Below, one piece after another: positions 18,030-26,993 of a DNA stretch of 64,000 nt. The notes under the pieces are model-generated. The model searched no databases. It worked only from the letters and a program-made list of their open reading frames with translations, and had not been told where the DNA came from. Position 1 is the stretch's first letter; the number at the start of each line of letters is the position of its first letter. The translations under genes and the position numbers were made by a program. Origin of the DNA: Winogradskya consettensis (GTDB lineage Bacteria; Actinomycetota; Actinomycetes; Mycobacteriales; Micromonosporaceae); the NCBI RefSeq assembly GCF_018332715.1, contig NZ_BOQP01000017.1, positions 248,001 to 312,000 of the forward strand. Reading direction: 5' to 3'.

Positions 18030-18578
18030 TCAGCTCATCGCCGGGAGCCCGTCGATGCTGGTGCTGTTCTTCTTGCGCCGGTAGTCGGCAAGGTCGTCGT
18101 CGCTCTTGCGCTCGCTCCAGCGCAGGAGCGTGTCCCGGTCACCGTCGTAGGACATGAACGGCACGGAATAGCCGCACGAGTCGCTGATCCGGTGCACGTC
18201 GATCTCGATGACCGCTCGCACGGCGCGCTGGTCCGGCGACTCCGGGAACAGGGCCAGCTTCTCGGCGGTGGCCTCTTCCACGCGGCCCGTGCCGTACAGC
18301 CGGACGATGTTCGGCGCGCCCTGGAAGGCGCAGAACATGATCGTGATCCGGCCGTTCTCCCGCAGGTGCGCGATGGTCTCGGCCCCGCTGCCGTGATAGT
18401 CGAGGTACGCCACCCGGTGCTCGCCCAGCACCACGAACGTCCCGGTCATCCCCTTCGGCGAGACGTTCACGTGGCCCTGCGGCCCGGCCGGCGCGGTCGC
18501 GACGAAGAACATCGGCTGCGCGTCGATGAACTCCCGCAGCCGCCCGGTGATCGCGTCATGCAACTTCACAGCACTCAT
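18030..18578 (-). CDS. Pyridoxamine 5'-phosphate oxidase-fold protein
   Basis: 182 residues from ATG at 18578 (MSAVKLHDAITGRLREFIDA). The split-barrel flavin-binding fold is indicated by QPMFFVATAPAGPQGHVNVS followed by PKG, HRVAYLDYHGSGAETIAHLR and GRITIMFCAFQGAPNIVRLY. CGYSVPFM and the final RKKNSTSIDGLP match the actinobacterial subfamily with an extra C-terminal segment. It probably binds FMN or F420 and reduces an unknown compound. Convergent with the dipeptidase gene, nine bases apart. Confidence 0.82.
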   Translation of the reverse strand: MSAVKLHDAITGRLREFIDAQPMFFVATAPAGPQGHVNVSPKGMTGTFVVLGEHRVAYLDYHGSGAETIAHLRENGRITIMFCAFQGAPNIVRLYGTGRVEEATAEKLALFPESPDQRAVRAVIEIDVHRISDSCGYSVPFMSYDGDRDTLLRWSERKSDDDLADYRRKKNSTSIDGLPAMS

Positions 18579-18719
18579 CCCCCCAACAGCGGGCGATGGC
18601 CCGCAACCACCGGATGGTCCCACGGGTAAGACAGGCACCGGCAGGACGCGGACCACACTCCCGGTCACGACGATCGCAATCCGCTGGCGCCAGGCAACGG
18701 ATCCGGGCACGGTTGCTCG

Positions 18720-19265
18720 GTGACCAGCTTTCCTTCACAGGCCCGACGGGTACGCGATCCGGGGCCGGCGCCGCTACGGAGGCTGCACGCGTTGCGGGAG
18801 TGCACCCTGCACTTCGCGCCGTACGGATTCCGTGCCACGTGGCATCACCTTGTTGTCTCGGCCCGGATCCCGCGGCGGCTCGAGGACGATCCCGTTTCCC
18901 TGGAGCGCGCGATCGACGAGCTGAGCGCGGCGCGGGACGTGCTGGTTGCTGCGCGGCTGGCGTACGAGCAGGAAAGACGCCGGGAGAAAGCGACCGGTCG
19001 GCGCGTCCCCCGGTCCCGGAATTTGTCGGACGGGCAGGCGATCGCGTACTGCCCCGATCCCGAGCGTCATCCCACGGCACCGCTCGCGACCGTCGTGCGC
19101 CGGGTTCTCGCTGCCGACCCGGACGGGCAATGTGTGGCGTGCGGGACGGTGGGCGGGCGGCTGGGCCGGGCGTGTGCCGTTTGCGGCGTGCAAGCGGGTG
19201 GGCCCGGCACCTGGCGAGGCGATCCGGGCGCGGCGTCGCAGTGGGCGCGGATCTGGCGGCGCTGA
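18720..19265 (+). CDS. Hypothetical protein with two C-terminal CxxC pairs
   Basis: 181 residues from GTG at 18720. Basic N terminus, a helical middle (SLERAIDELSAARDVLVAAR) and a C-terminal region CVACGTVGGRLGRACAVCG whose two CxxC pairs, 12 residues apart, look like a zinc knuckle. No signal peptide. The gene lies 64 bp upstream of the DNA ligase on the same strand. I do not recognise the family; a small nucleic-acid-binding or zinc-ribbon protein is plausible. Confidence rests on codon bias and the ordered cysteines. Confidence 0.6.
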   Translation: MTSFPSQARRVRDPGPAPLRRLHALRECTLHFAPYGFRATWHHLVVSARIPRRLEDDPVSLERAIDELSAARDVLVAARLAYEQERRREKATGRRVPRSRNLSDGQAIAYCPDPERHPTAPLATVVRRVLAADPDGQCVACGTVGGRLGRACAVCGVQAGGPGTWRGDPGAASQWARIWRR

Positions 19266-19329
19266 GCGGTTCTGTCGTACCCGTGGCGTAGAAAGGACAG
19301 GTCCCGCAAGATCGAGGAAACGAGTGCGC

Positions 19330-21489
19330 ATGTCCACGACCACCCCGGCGGTCTCCCCCGTCGTCGATGCCGCGCATGCAGCGCCGTTCACGGGCGCCGA
19401 GGAGTATCACGCCGCGATCGCGGAGATCCGGGCGGCGGCCGCGTCGTACTACGCGGGTGAGGATCTCGCGATGGATGACGCGACCTATGACGCGCTGCTG
19501 GCGCGGGTGGCCGCGACCGAGGTGGCCGAGCCCGGGTGGACCGTCGCCGGCTCCCCCACCGAGGTGGTCGCCGCCGGGGCGGTGGCCGGCGGGGACGTCG
19601 AGCACAGCACGCCGATGCTGAGCCTGGCCAACGTGTTCGACGCCGATGAGCTGCACGCCTGGGCGGCGCGGCTGGAGCGGGTGCTGGGCCGGCCCGCGCG
19701 GGGTTACACGGTCGAGCCGAAGATCGACGGCATGGCGATCGCCGCACGGTACGTCGACGGGCGGCTGGTGCAGGTCGCCACGCGTGGTGACGGGCGGGCC
19801 GGGGAGGACGTGACGGGTCAGGCCGCGGCGGTGGCCGGGCTGCCCGGGGAGCTGGCCCGGGCGGTGACCGTCGAGGTGCGCGGCGAGGTCTTCATGACCG
19901 ACGCGGACTTCACCAGGGCCAACGAGTTGCGTACGGCGCACGGCGGCCAGCCGTTCGCCAACCCGCGCAACGCCGCCGCGGGGACGCTGCGCGCGCAGGA
20001 CCGGGCGTATGTGGCGCCGCTGTCGTTCCTCGCGTACGGCGTGCACGACCTGCCGGGTGGTGAGGGGCTCTTCCACTCGGCGGCGATGGCGGCCGTCGCG
20101 GAGCTCGGTGTGGCGACGACCGCGGGTTCGCCCACGGGGATGCCGCTGTGCTCGACGGTTGACGAGCTGCTCGCCGCCATCGCCGCGCTCGGGGCGGCCC
20201 GTGGCACGCTCGGCTTCGACATCGACGGCGCCGTGATCAAGGCCGACGACCCGGCCGACCGGGACGCGGCGGGCTCCTCCAGCCGGGCGCCGCGCTGGGC
20301 GATCGCGCACAAGTTCCCCGCCGACACCCGTACCGGCAAGCTGCTGGGCATCGAGGTCCAGGTCGGCCGGACCGGCGTGATCACCCCGGTCGCGGTGCTC
20401 GAGCCGGTCCAGGTGGGCGGTGTCGTGGTCACCTCGGCCACCCTGCACAACTTCGACGATCTCGTACGCCGTGACGTCCGCGTCGGCGACACCGTCTTCG
20501 TGCGCCGAGCCGGTGAGGTCATCCCCGAGATCACCGGTGCCAAGCTCGACGTGCGTCCCGACGGCGCCGAGCCGTTCACCCCTCCCGAGGTCTGCCCCCG
20601 CTGCGGCGGCGACATCGACCGGTCGCAGAAACGCTGGCGTTGCGTGCAGGGCCGGGCCTGCGGTGCCGTCGAGTCCCTCGCCTACTTCACCGCCCGCGAC
20701 TCCATGGACATCGAGGGCCTCGGCGACAAGGTGATCCGCGCCCTGGTCGCCGCCGGCCACGTCACCGACCCCGCGGACCTCTACGACCTGGACGTCGAAA
20801 CCCTGGAGCAGCTCGACCGCCTCGGCCGCACCTCCGCCACGAAACTGGTCACTGCCATCGATGCCAGCCGCACCCAGCCCCTGTCCCGCGTCCTGACCGG
20901 CCTCGGCGTCCGGATGACCGGCCGCTCCATGTCCCGCCGCCTCGCCCGCCACTTCGCCTCGATGCAGGACCTGCGCGCCGCAACCGTCGAGCAGCTCCAG
21001 GAGGTCGAGGCGGTCGGCCCCGAACGAGCCGCGACGATCCACGCCGAGCTCGCCGACCTCGGCCCCGTGATCGACAAACTGATCGCCCGCGGTGTCACCA
21101 CGACCGAGCCCGGCGTCACCCCCTACGCGGAGCGAGTCGCCGCCGCAGCAGCCGCCGCTGCTTCCGACGACGGAGCCGGCGCTGCGGCAGCCGGGCCCCG
21201 CCTGCCGCTCCAGAACGAGGACGGCACCCCGATGACCGTCGTGGTCACCGGCTCGGTCCCGGGCCTCACCCGCAACGAGGGCAACGAGGCCGTCGAACAC
21301 CTCGGCGGCAAATCCTCCGGCTCGGTCTCCAAACGCACCGCCCTCGTCGTGGTCGGCGACGGCGCCGGCACCAAGGCCGCCAAGGCCGAGGAACTCGGCC
21401 TGACCATCATGCCCGCCGACCGCTTCGCCGCCCTCCTGACCGCCCACACCAACGGCGACCACCCCACCCTCGCCGACTTCCTGCCGTAA
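19330..21489 (+). CDS. ligA: NAD-dependent DNA ligase
   Basis: 719 residues from ATG at 19330. The adenylation lysine is Lys131 in EPKIDGMAIA, followed by TRGDGRAGEDVT and GEVFMTDADF. FANPRNAAAGTLRAQD and the OB-fold stretch GRTGVITPVAVLEPV are present. The zinc finger uses CPRCGGDIDRSQKRWRC plus a further Cys (residues about 418-440). Helix-hairpin-helix repeats follow, and a C-terminal BRCT domain reads MTVVVTGSVPGLTRNEG. It seals nicks using NAD. The N-terminal NMN-binding domain is diverged (ASYYAGEDLAMDDATYDALL instead of the usual HRYRYYV.D.P.ISDAEYD), so it may be a second LigA paralogue. It stands outside any replication operon. Confidence 0.92.
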   Translation: MSTTTPAVSPVVDAAHAAPFTGAEEYHAAIAEIRAAAASYYAGEDLAMDDATYDALLARVAATEVAEPGWTVAGSPTEVVAAGAVAGGDVEHSTPMLSLANVFDADELHAWAARLERVLGRPARGYTVEPKIDGMAIAARYVDGRLVQVATRGDGRAGEDVTGQAAAVAGLPGELARAVTVEVRGEVFMTDADFTRANELRTAHGGQPFANPRNAAAGTLRAQDRAYVAPLSFLAYGVHDLPGGEGLFHSAAMAAVAELGVATTAGSPTGMPLCSTVDELLAAIAALGAARGTLGFDIDGAVIKADDPADRDAAGSSSRAPRWAIAHKFPADTRTGKLLGIEVQVGRTGVITPVAVLEPVQVGGVVVTSATLHNFDDLVRRDVRVGDTVFVRRAGEVIPEITGAKLDVRPDGAEPFTPPEVCPRCGGDIDRSQKRWRCVQGRACGAVESLAYFTARDSMDIEGLGDKVIRALVAAGHVTDPADLYDLDVETLEQLDRLGRTSATKLVTAIDASRTQPLSRVLTGLGVRMTGRSMSRRLARHFASMQDLRAATVEQLQEVEAVGPERAATIHAELADLGPVIDKLIARGVTTTEPGVTPYAERVAAAAAAAASDDGAGAAAAGPRLPLQNEDGTPMTVVVTGSVPGLTRNEGNEAVEHLGGKSSGSVSKRTALVVVGDGAGTKAAKAEELGLTIMPADRFAALLTAHTNGDHPTLADFLP

Positions 21490-21582
21490 CGACTGTGGGG
21501 GCCCGCCCGGCCTCCGCTTCCCCGGGCCGGCGGACCGCGGCGCTTCCGGGCGGGGCTGCACTGATGTGAGCCGGTGGCCGCT

Positions 21583-21661
21583 TTCCCGGGCGGGCACCTT
21601 CCCGGGCGGGCACCTTCCCGGGCGGGCACCTTCCCGGGCGGGCGCTTTCCCGGGCGGGCGG
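21583..21661. repeat. 16-bp GC-rich tandem repeat, about five copies
   Basis: TTCCCGGGCGGGCACC is repeated at 21583, 21599, 21615, 21631 (variant end GGCGCT) and partially at 21647. The unit contains the palindrome CCCGGG. It lies between the convergent ligA and SDR genes and may act as a roadblock or terminator, but nothing proves this. The 247-bp gap 21490-21736 holds nothing else. Confidence 0.8.
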
Positions 21662-21736
21662 CGGCTGATTGGGGCGGACTGCCGTCCGCCTGGGTGGGTT
21701 GGGTGATCGGGCCGCCGGGGACGGGGGTCGAGGGCG

Positions 21737-22479
21737 TCAGATGGTGAAGCCGCCGTCGACATTGACGGTGGCGCCGGTGATGTAGCGGGCTTCCGGGCCG
21801 GCGAGGAATGCCACGGTTGCCGCGATGTCACCCGGGTCGGCGTAGTGGCCGAGGGCGGTGAGCGCGCTGATGGCCGCGGCGTCCTGGCCGTGGGCAGGGT
21901 TGGCGTCCGTGTCGGTGGGGCCGGGGTTGACCAGGTTGACGGTGATGGCGCGGGGGCCGAGCTCACGGCCGAGGGCCTTGGTCATGCCGGTGAGCGCGGC
22001 CTTGCTCGTCGCGTACAGAGTGAAGCCCGGGAAGACCGTGCGCTCGGCCACGTTGCTGCCGATGGTGATGATCCGCCCACCGGCGGGTAGATGGCGGACC
22101 GCCGCCTGCGAGGCCACGAACGGCGCCGGATGTTGACCGCGACGGTCCGCTCGAACTGTTCCGGACCCAGATCCTCCAGCGCGCCGAGCAGGAACGCCCC
22201 CGCGTTGTTCACCACGATGTCGAGCCGGCCGAACTCTCCGGCGGCCCGGTTCACGGCGGCGACCACCGCCCCCGGATCACCGCTGTCGGCCTGCGCCACC
22301 ACGGCACTGCGGCCCATGGCGCGGATCTGCTCCGCGACCGCTTCCGCGCTCGCGGTGTCCTCGCGGTACGTCAGCATCACGTCGGCGCCGTCCCGGGCCA
22401 GCCGCACCGCCACCGCCGCACCGATACCCCGGCTCCCACCGGTGACCAGCGCTGCCTTGCCCTCAAGTGCGTTGCTCAT
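21737..22479 (-). pseudogene. Short-chain dehydrogenase, frameshifted
   Basis: The N-terminal half starts at ATG 22479 with SNALEGKAALVTGGSRGIGA and reaches VNNAGAFLLGALEDLG and VAVNI. It then leaves frame at the GC-rich run 22121-22130 (CGGCGCCGGA). The C-terminal half continues in another frame: VASQAAVRHLPAGGRIITIG, the catalytic YATSK and the end GATVNVDGGFTI. Restoring one base would give about 247 residues, normal for a classical NADPH-dependent SDR. Either a true frameshift or an assembly error in a GC-rich run. Confidence 0.8.
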
Positions 22480-22602
22480 GACGCAAATCCTGCGGCGCCG
22501 GGGTATCGCATGTCTGGCGGTGATCGGACGTGACGTTCTGCTGCCGCGTTGATCCGGGCCGCCGATAAGAGCGGACAAAAGCCACAGTGGCCGAGCGGAC
22601 GG

Positions 22603-22803
22603 CTACTGCGTCAGGGACAGGGCGCGGCTCGGGCAGATGTCGACGGCGACCTGGGCACGTTTCAGCGCCTCGTCATCCGATGGGCTGTCCTGGAGAACGA
22701 TGACCGTGCCGTCCTCCTCGCTCTGGTCGAACGCGTCGGGGTCGGTCAGGACGCACTGGCCCGCTCCGACGCAGCGGCCGACATCCGCCACGATCGCGGT
22801 CAT
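22603..22803 (-). CDS. 3Fe-4S ferredoxin, P450 partner
   Basis: 66 residues from ATG at 22803. The cluster ligands are in RCVGAGQC near the N terminus and DICPSRAL near the C terminus, the three-cysteine pattern of actinobacterial P450-associated ferredoxins. ATGA overlap with the end of the P450 gene (stop 22800-22802) couples the two. It passes electrons from a ferredoxin reductase, not encoded here, to the P450. Confidence 0.9.
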   Translation of the reverse strand: MTAIVADVGRCVGAGQCVLTDPDAFDQSEEDGTVIVLQDSPSDDEALKRAQVAVDICPSRALSLTQ

Positions 22804-23990
22804 GCCGGGTCCTCCCACGTCACGGGCACCTCGTGGATGCCATAGATCAGGACATCATCCTTGTACGACAGCTTGTCGGCGGGCGTGGCAAGCCGCAGCC
22901 CCGGGATCCGACGCAGGAGCGTGTCGAAGACGATCTGCAGCTCCATCCGGGCCAGGTTCTGCCCGAGGCACTGGTGGATGCCGAAGCCGAAGGCGACGTG
23001 GTTGCGGGCGCCCCGGTCGAGCTTGATTTCGTCCGCGTCGTCGAAGGCCGCGGGGTCGTGGTTCGCCGCGTTGCTCATGGCCAGGACGGGGTCGCCGGCG
23101 CGGATGGTCACGCCGCCGATCTCCACGTCCTCGACGGCGACGCGGGAGTTGGCGAACTCCGCGATGGTGTAGACCCTCAGCAGTTCCTCGATCGCGGGCA
23201 GCGTACGCGCAGGATCCGCACGCAGTGCCGCCAGTTCCTCCGGGCGTTCCAGCAGCGTCACGACGCCGAGCGAGATCATGTTGGCGGTTGTCTCGTGCCC
23301 TGCGATCAGCAGCAGGAAGGCCAGCGACAGGACGTCCTCGGGGTCGTTGCCCTGGGCGAGCTGACGGCCCAGCAGGTCGTCGGTCGGCTCGGCGGCCTTC
23401 TTGGCGATGAGGTCCTTGAGGTAGTCGCACAGCTCCGTGACCGCCTGCCTCCTGCCCTCGGCGGTGGTGGCGCGGCTCAGCAGGGCTGAGCTACGGACCT
23501 GGAAGAAATCATGATCGTGGTACGGCACGCCGAGCTGCTCGCAGATGACCAGGGACGGCACCGGCAGGGAGAGTGCCTGGACGAGGTCGGCGGGGCGCGG
23601 CCCGGCCAGCATCGCGTCGATGTGCTCGTCGACGATCTCCTGGATGCGCGGGCGCAGCCCGGCCATGCGGCGCACGGTGAACTCGCCGACCACGGCCTTG
23701 CGGGCGGGACCGTGCTCGGGCGGGTCCATCTGGATGATCGACCGGCGCATGATGTCGAAGGAGGGCTGCTCGCGGGTGAACCGGGGGAAGTTCGGATCCC
23801 GGCGGTCGGAGCTGAACCGAGGGTCCGTGAGCATGGCCCGGATGTGCTCGAGCCGGCTCAGGGCCCAGGCGACCTGGCCGCTGGGCAGGGTCACCCGGGA
23901 GATCCCGGAGTCGGTGTCCCGGATGCGGGTGTGCTCCTCTGGCGGCGCGTACGGGCATTGGCGGGTGGTCTGCAGGGCGGGAGCGGTCAT
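22800..23990 (-). CDS. Cytochrome P450 (CYP105-like)
   Basis: 396 residues from ATG at 23990. Diagnostic regions are the I-helix LLLIAGHETTANM (acid-alcohol pair), the K-helix ExxR motif EELLR and the haem loop FGFGIHQCLGQNLAR with Cys341 as the iron ligand. The N terminus has no membrane anchor, so it is a soluble class I enzyme. The DPRFSSDRRDPNFPRFT opening and the ferredoxin gene immediately downstream resemble CYP105 monooxygenases, which oxidise diverse xenobiotics and natural products. It is transcribed after the adjacent TetR gene with an inverted repeat in between. No biosynthetic genes are nearby, so detoxification or sterol/terpene hydroxylation is as likely as metabolite tailoring. 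Confidence 0.93.
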   Translation of the reverse strand: MTAPALQTTRQCPYAPPEEHTRIRDTDSGISRVTLPSGQVAWALSRLEHIRAMLTDPRFSSDRRDPNFPRFTREQPSFDIMRRSIIQMDPPEHGPARKAVVGEFTVRRMAGLRPRIQEIVDEHIDAMLAGPRPADLVQALSLPVPSLVICEQLGVPYHDHDFFQVRSSALLSRATTAEGRRQAVTELCDYLKDLIAKKAAEPTDDLLGRQLAQGNDPEDVLSLAFLLLIAGHETTANMISLGVVTLLERPEELAALRADPARTLPAIEELLRVYTIAEFANSRVAVEDVEIGGVTIRAGDPVLAMSNAANHDPAAFDDADEIKLDRGARNHVAFGFGIHQCLGQNLARMELQIVFDTLLRRIPGLRLATPADKLSYKDDVLIYGIHEVPVTWEDPA

Positions 23991-24020
23991 CGAGGGCCTC
24001 CATCGCTGAAGATCGATTAC

Positions 24021-24043
24021 AAACGGAATAAAACCTTCCGTTT
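24021..24043. promoter_or_regulatory. Inverted repeat before the P450 gene, likely TetR operator
   Basis: AAACGGAA at 24021-24028 and TTCCGTTT at 24036-24043 form perfect 8-bp arms around seven bases, 31 bp upstream of the P450 start and 58 bp after the tetR stop. Confidence 0.65.
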
Positions 24044-24100
24044 CCTCGCCGACACTAACCCCCAATACGGACATTCGTCCAGAGTCGACGGTGCCGGTTC

Positions 24101-24736
24101 TCAGGAATCCAGGTGGAGATCGGCGACGCTGACCGGCTCGCCGGGGAGCACGCTGCGCCCGCCGGAGTGCAGACCGTCCAGAATGAGCGCCAGGCAGCGC
24201 CGCATCAGCAGGTCGGAAAGCTCCGCGGACCGGCTCGGCGGCGGCTTGAGCAGGAACGACACCACCGCGAAGACATCACCGGCGCCGACGTCGGAGCGCA
24301 TCGAACCCTCGGCCTGAGCCCGCTCGACGAGCTGCTCGACCACGCCGATCACCGCGGCGCGGGTCCGCCGGAAGTCGGGCGCCTCCTTGAAGGCCCGCCG
24401 CGTGTGCTCGTCCATCATGGTCATGTGCGTACTGAACCGCAGGCCCACGGCCCGACGGACGATCCGCGCCAGCGCGTCCCAGGCGGTCGGCTCCTCACCG
24501 ATCGCGGCGTGGGCGTCGGTTAGGATCACCGAGAGGCTTTCCAGCGCCACGGCCCGCAGCAACGACCCCCGGTCGGGGAACCGCCGGTAGAGCGTCCCGA
24601 CACCGACCCCGGCCCGCCGCGCGATCTCGTCCATCGGCGCCCCGGGCCCGACCTCGGCGAACACGATCCGGGCGACGGCCACGATCTGGTCGCGGTTGCG
24701 CTGAGCGTCGGCCCGCAGTCGTGTCGTTTCGGCCAT
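24101..24736 (-). CDS. TetR-family regulator of the P450/ferredoxin pair
   Basis: 211 residues from ATG at 24736, preceded by GGAGG. Helix-turn-helix MDEIARRAGVGVGTLYRRFP lies near residues 35-54. The C-terminal part (SVILTDAHAAIGEEPTAWDA, LSDLLMRRCLALILDGL) matches regulators with a large ligand pocket. The gene is upstream of, and co-oriented with, the P450, separated by a perfect inverted repeat. It probably represses the P450 in response to a hydrophobic substrate. Confidence 0.88.
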   Translation of the reverse strand: MAETTRLRADAQRNRDQIVAVARIVFAEVGPGAPMDEIARRAGVGVGTLYRRFPDRGSLLRAVALESLSVILTDAHAAIGEEPTAWDALARIVRRAVGLRFSTHMTMMDEHTRRAFKEAPDFRRTRAAVIGVVEQLVERAQAEGSMRSDVGAGDVFAVVSFLLKPPPSRSAELSDLLMRRCLALILDGLHSGGRSVLPGEPVSVADLHLDS

Positions 24737-24876
24737 CGGTTCCTCCCGGGTTCCCGGAAGATTATCCGGCGCCGCCGGGTCCGTCACCCCAGGTGAGGCT
24801 GCGAATCACAACGTACAGGCACGCTGCGGGCAACCAGGTCACGATTGTCCCAGCGCGTCACCGACGAGGAGGCCCC

Positions 24877-25440
24877 ATGACGCAGATCGTGCCGCCCGAG
24901 GTCCTGCTCATCGCGGGCCGGGCCGGGGCCGGGAAGACCACCGTCGGGTGGGAGATCTCGGCACAGCTGCAGGCCGCCGGGATCGCTCACTGTCTTGTCG
25001 AGGGAGACAACCTCGACCAGGCATACCCTGCGCCGCCCGGCGACCCCACCCGCAGGAAGCTGACGGAGTCGAATCTGACCGCGATCTGGCACAACTACGC
25101 TGCGCTCGGCTATCGCAGACTGGTCTACACCAACACGGTCTCCGTTCTGGAGGCCGACATGATCAGCAGGGCCGTGGGTGGCACTCCACGCATCACCGCT
25201 GCGCTCCTGACGGCCGACGACTCCACGGCCCGGGGCCGGTTGCAGGCGCGGGAGATCGGCACCCAACTCGACGCGCACCTGATCCGTGGTGCAGAGATGT
25301 CCCGGCGGCTGGAGGCCTCCGCGCCCTCGTGGGTGGTGAGGGTTCGTACGGACGGCCGTGCCGTCGCCGAGGTCGCCGCAGGCGTCATCGTTGTCGCTCA
25401 ATGGTCATCGGGTCCTCGTCTGCGCGGCTTGCCGCGGTGA
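24877..25440 (+). CDS. P-loop small-molecule kinase-like protein
   Basis: 187 residues from ATG at 24877 with GAGGAGG five to eleven bases upstream. The Walker A motif LLIAGRAGAGKTTVGWEIS is at residues about 10-28, and CLVEGDNLDQ is a likely acid substrate-binding loop. The size and the conserved RRLVYTNTV and TAALLTADDSTARGRLQARE segments are like AAA_33 or adenylylsulfate-kinase-fold phosphotransferases. The substrate cannot be named. It stands alone, convergent with dctA. Confidence 0.75.
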   Translation: MTQIVPPEVLLIAGRAGAGKTTVGWEISAQLQAAGIAHCLVEGDNLDQAYPAPPGDPTRRKLTESNLTAIWHNYAALGYRRLVYTNTVSVLEADMISRAVGGTPRITAALLTADDSTARGRLQAREIGTQLDAHLIRGAEMSRRLEASAPSWVVRVRTDGRAVAEVAAGVIVVAQWSSGPRLRGLPR

Positions 25441-25485
25441 GGGTGAGCACCGAGCAGAGGATCGCCGGTCGATCTGCTGAGGGGC

Positions 25486-25528
25486 CCACCCCGCCGCGCG
25501 GGGGCGTTGGGAACGCGCGGCGGGGTGG
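25486..25528 (-). terminator. Terminator hairpin of dctA
   Basis: A perfect 15-bp stem pairs 25486-25500 (ending CCGCCGCGCG) with 25514-25528 across a 13-nt loop, six bases beyond the dctA stop codon. It may also stop transcription from the convergent kinase gene. Confidence 0.75.
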
Positions 25529-25533
25529 TGGTC

Positions 25534-26901
25534 TCAGGGGGCGGGTTTGTCGGTGGTGGCTGCGGCCGGGACCGGGGCAGGGGCGTCGTGGTGGTCCTCG
25601 TCGACCATGGTGGATTCGTCGAAGGGTTCTTGGCCGCTCATGACGCGGTGGGCTCGGTCGCGGTCGAATTCGCCGGTCCAGGTGCCGATGAGGACGGTGG
25701 CGACGGCGTTGCCGGCGAAGTTGGTGAGGGCTCGGGCTTCGGACATGAAGCGGTCGATGCCGACGATGAGGCCTACGCCGTCGAGGAGTTCGGGGCGGTG
25801 GCTCTGGAGACCGCCGGCGAGGGTGGCGAGGCCTGCTCCGGTGACGCCGGCGGCGCCCTTCGAGGCGATGATCATGAACAGGAGCAGGGAGATCTGTTCG
25901 CCGACGGAGAGGGGCTTGTCCATGGCCTGGGCGATGAAGAGCGAGGCCATCGTCAGGTAGATGGCCGTGCCGTCCAGGTTGAAGGAGTAGCCGGTCGGGA
26001 TCGTGATGCCGACGACCGGTTTGCTGACGCCGAAGTGTTCCATCTTGGCGATGACGCGGGGCAGCGCCGATTCCGAGGAGGAGGTCGACAGGATCAGCAG
26101 GAACTCGCGGCCGAGATAGCGCAGCAGCCCGAACAGGTTGATCCGGGCGACCAGCCAGAGCAGCGTGCCCAGGATGACGAAGACGAAGATCGCGCAGGTG
26201 AGGTAGAAGCCCAGCATGATCTGCGCGAGGCTCTTGAGGGCGTCGATGCCCGTCTCGCCGACCACCGCCGCGATCGCGCCGAACGCGCCGATCGGGGCCA
26301 GCCACATGATCATGGACAGGACCTTGAACACGAGGCGCTGGAACGTGCCGACGGCGTGCAGGACGGCTTCTCCACGCGTACCCAGGGCCTGAATGGCGAA
26401 GCCCACGAGAAGCGCGACCAGCAGTGCCTGCAGGACCGATCCCTCGGTCAGCGACGACACCAGGGTGGTGGGGATGATGCCGAGCAGGAAGTCCGCCGTG
26501 CCCTCGCCGCCGGTGGTGCCGACGGCCTTCTGACCGGCCGCTGCCGCGTCGGGGGTGAGGTGCAGGCCCGAGCCGGGGTGGATGAGGTTGCCGACGACCA
26601 GGCCGATCGCCAGCGCCACCGTGGACATCAGCAGGAAGTAGCCGAGCGCGAGCCCGCCGACCTTGCCGACCCGGGCGGCCTGGCGGATCGAGCCGACGCC
26701 CAGGACGATGGTGCAGAAGATGACCGGGGCGATCATCATTTTGATCAAGTTGACGAAGCCCGTGCCGATCGGCTTGAGCTCCTTGGCGAAGTCGGGGAAG
26801 AGGAATCCGACGGCGATGCCGAGCAGGACGGCAGCGATCACCGCCAGATAGAGGAAGTGCGTGCGGTCCCGCCTGGCCGGAGCGGTGGTCTCGATTGCCA
26901 T
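25534..26901 (-). CDS. dctA: C4-dicarboxylate:cation symporter
   Basis: 455 residues of the sodium/proton-dicarboxylate (SDF) family. Hairpin 1 contains the serine-rich motif LILSTSSSESALPR and TM7 has ITIPTGYSFNLDGTAIYLT. Hairpin 2 (KGAAGVTGAGLATLA) and TM8 (SEARALTNFAGNAVAT) carry the substrate ligands, including the Arg that binds C4-dicarboxylates. It imports malate, succinate or fumarate. The C terminus (DEDHHDAPAPVPAAATTDKP) is a charged, disordered tail. A CitA/CitB-type two-component system 3 kb upstream is a natural regulator. Confidence 0.93.
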   Translation of the reverse strand: MAIETTAPARRDRTHFLYLAVIAAVLLGIAVGFLFPDFAKELKPIGTGFVNLIKMMIAPVIFCTIVLGVGSIRQAARVGKVGGLALGYFLLMSTVALAIGLVVGNLIHPGSGLHLTPDAAAAGQKAVGTTGGEGTADFLLGIIPTTLVSSLTEGSVLQALLVALLVGFAIQALGTRGEAVLHAVGTFQRLVFKVLSMIMWLAPIGAFGAIAAVVGETGIDALKSLAQIMLGFYLTCAIFVFVILGTLLWLVARINLFGLLRYLGREFLLILSTSSSESALPRVIAKMEHFGVSKPVVGITIPTGYSFNLDGTAIYLTMASLFIAQAMDKPLSVGEQISLLLFMIIASKGAAGVTGAGLATLAGGLQSHRPELLDGVGLIVGIDRFMSEARALTNFAGNAVATVLIGTWTGEFDRDRAHRVMSGQEPFDESTMVDEDHHDAPAPVPAAATTDKPAP

Positions 26902-26993
26902 GCCGCAGACTGTGGTCTGCGTCTCACCTCAGGGCACCATTGCGTTCATTCTGTTCACCGGCCCGACTCGCGGCCGAAGCACGGGTGCAACGT

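Noticed and set aside
18556..21966. A 1136-residue open frame on the minus strand across ligA
   Set aside because: It is antisense to a gene with every LigA motif, has low-complexity Arg/Gly/Pro composition and matches no domain. Long empty antisense frames are expected in very GC-rich DNA.
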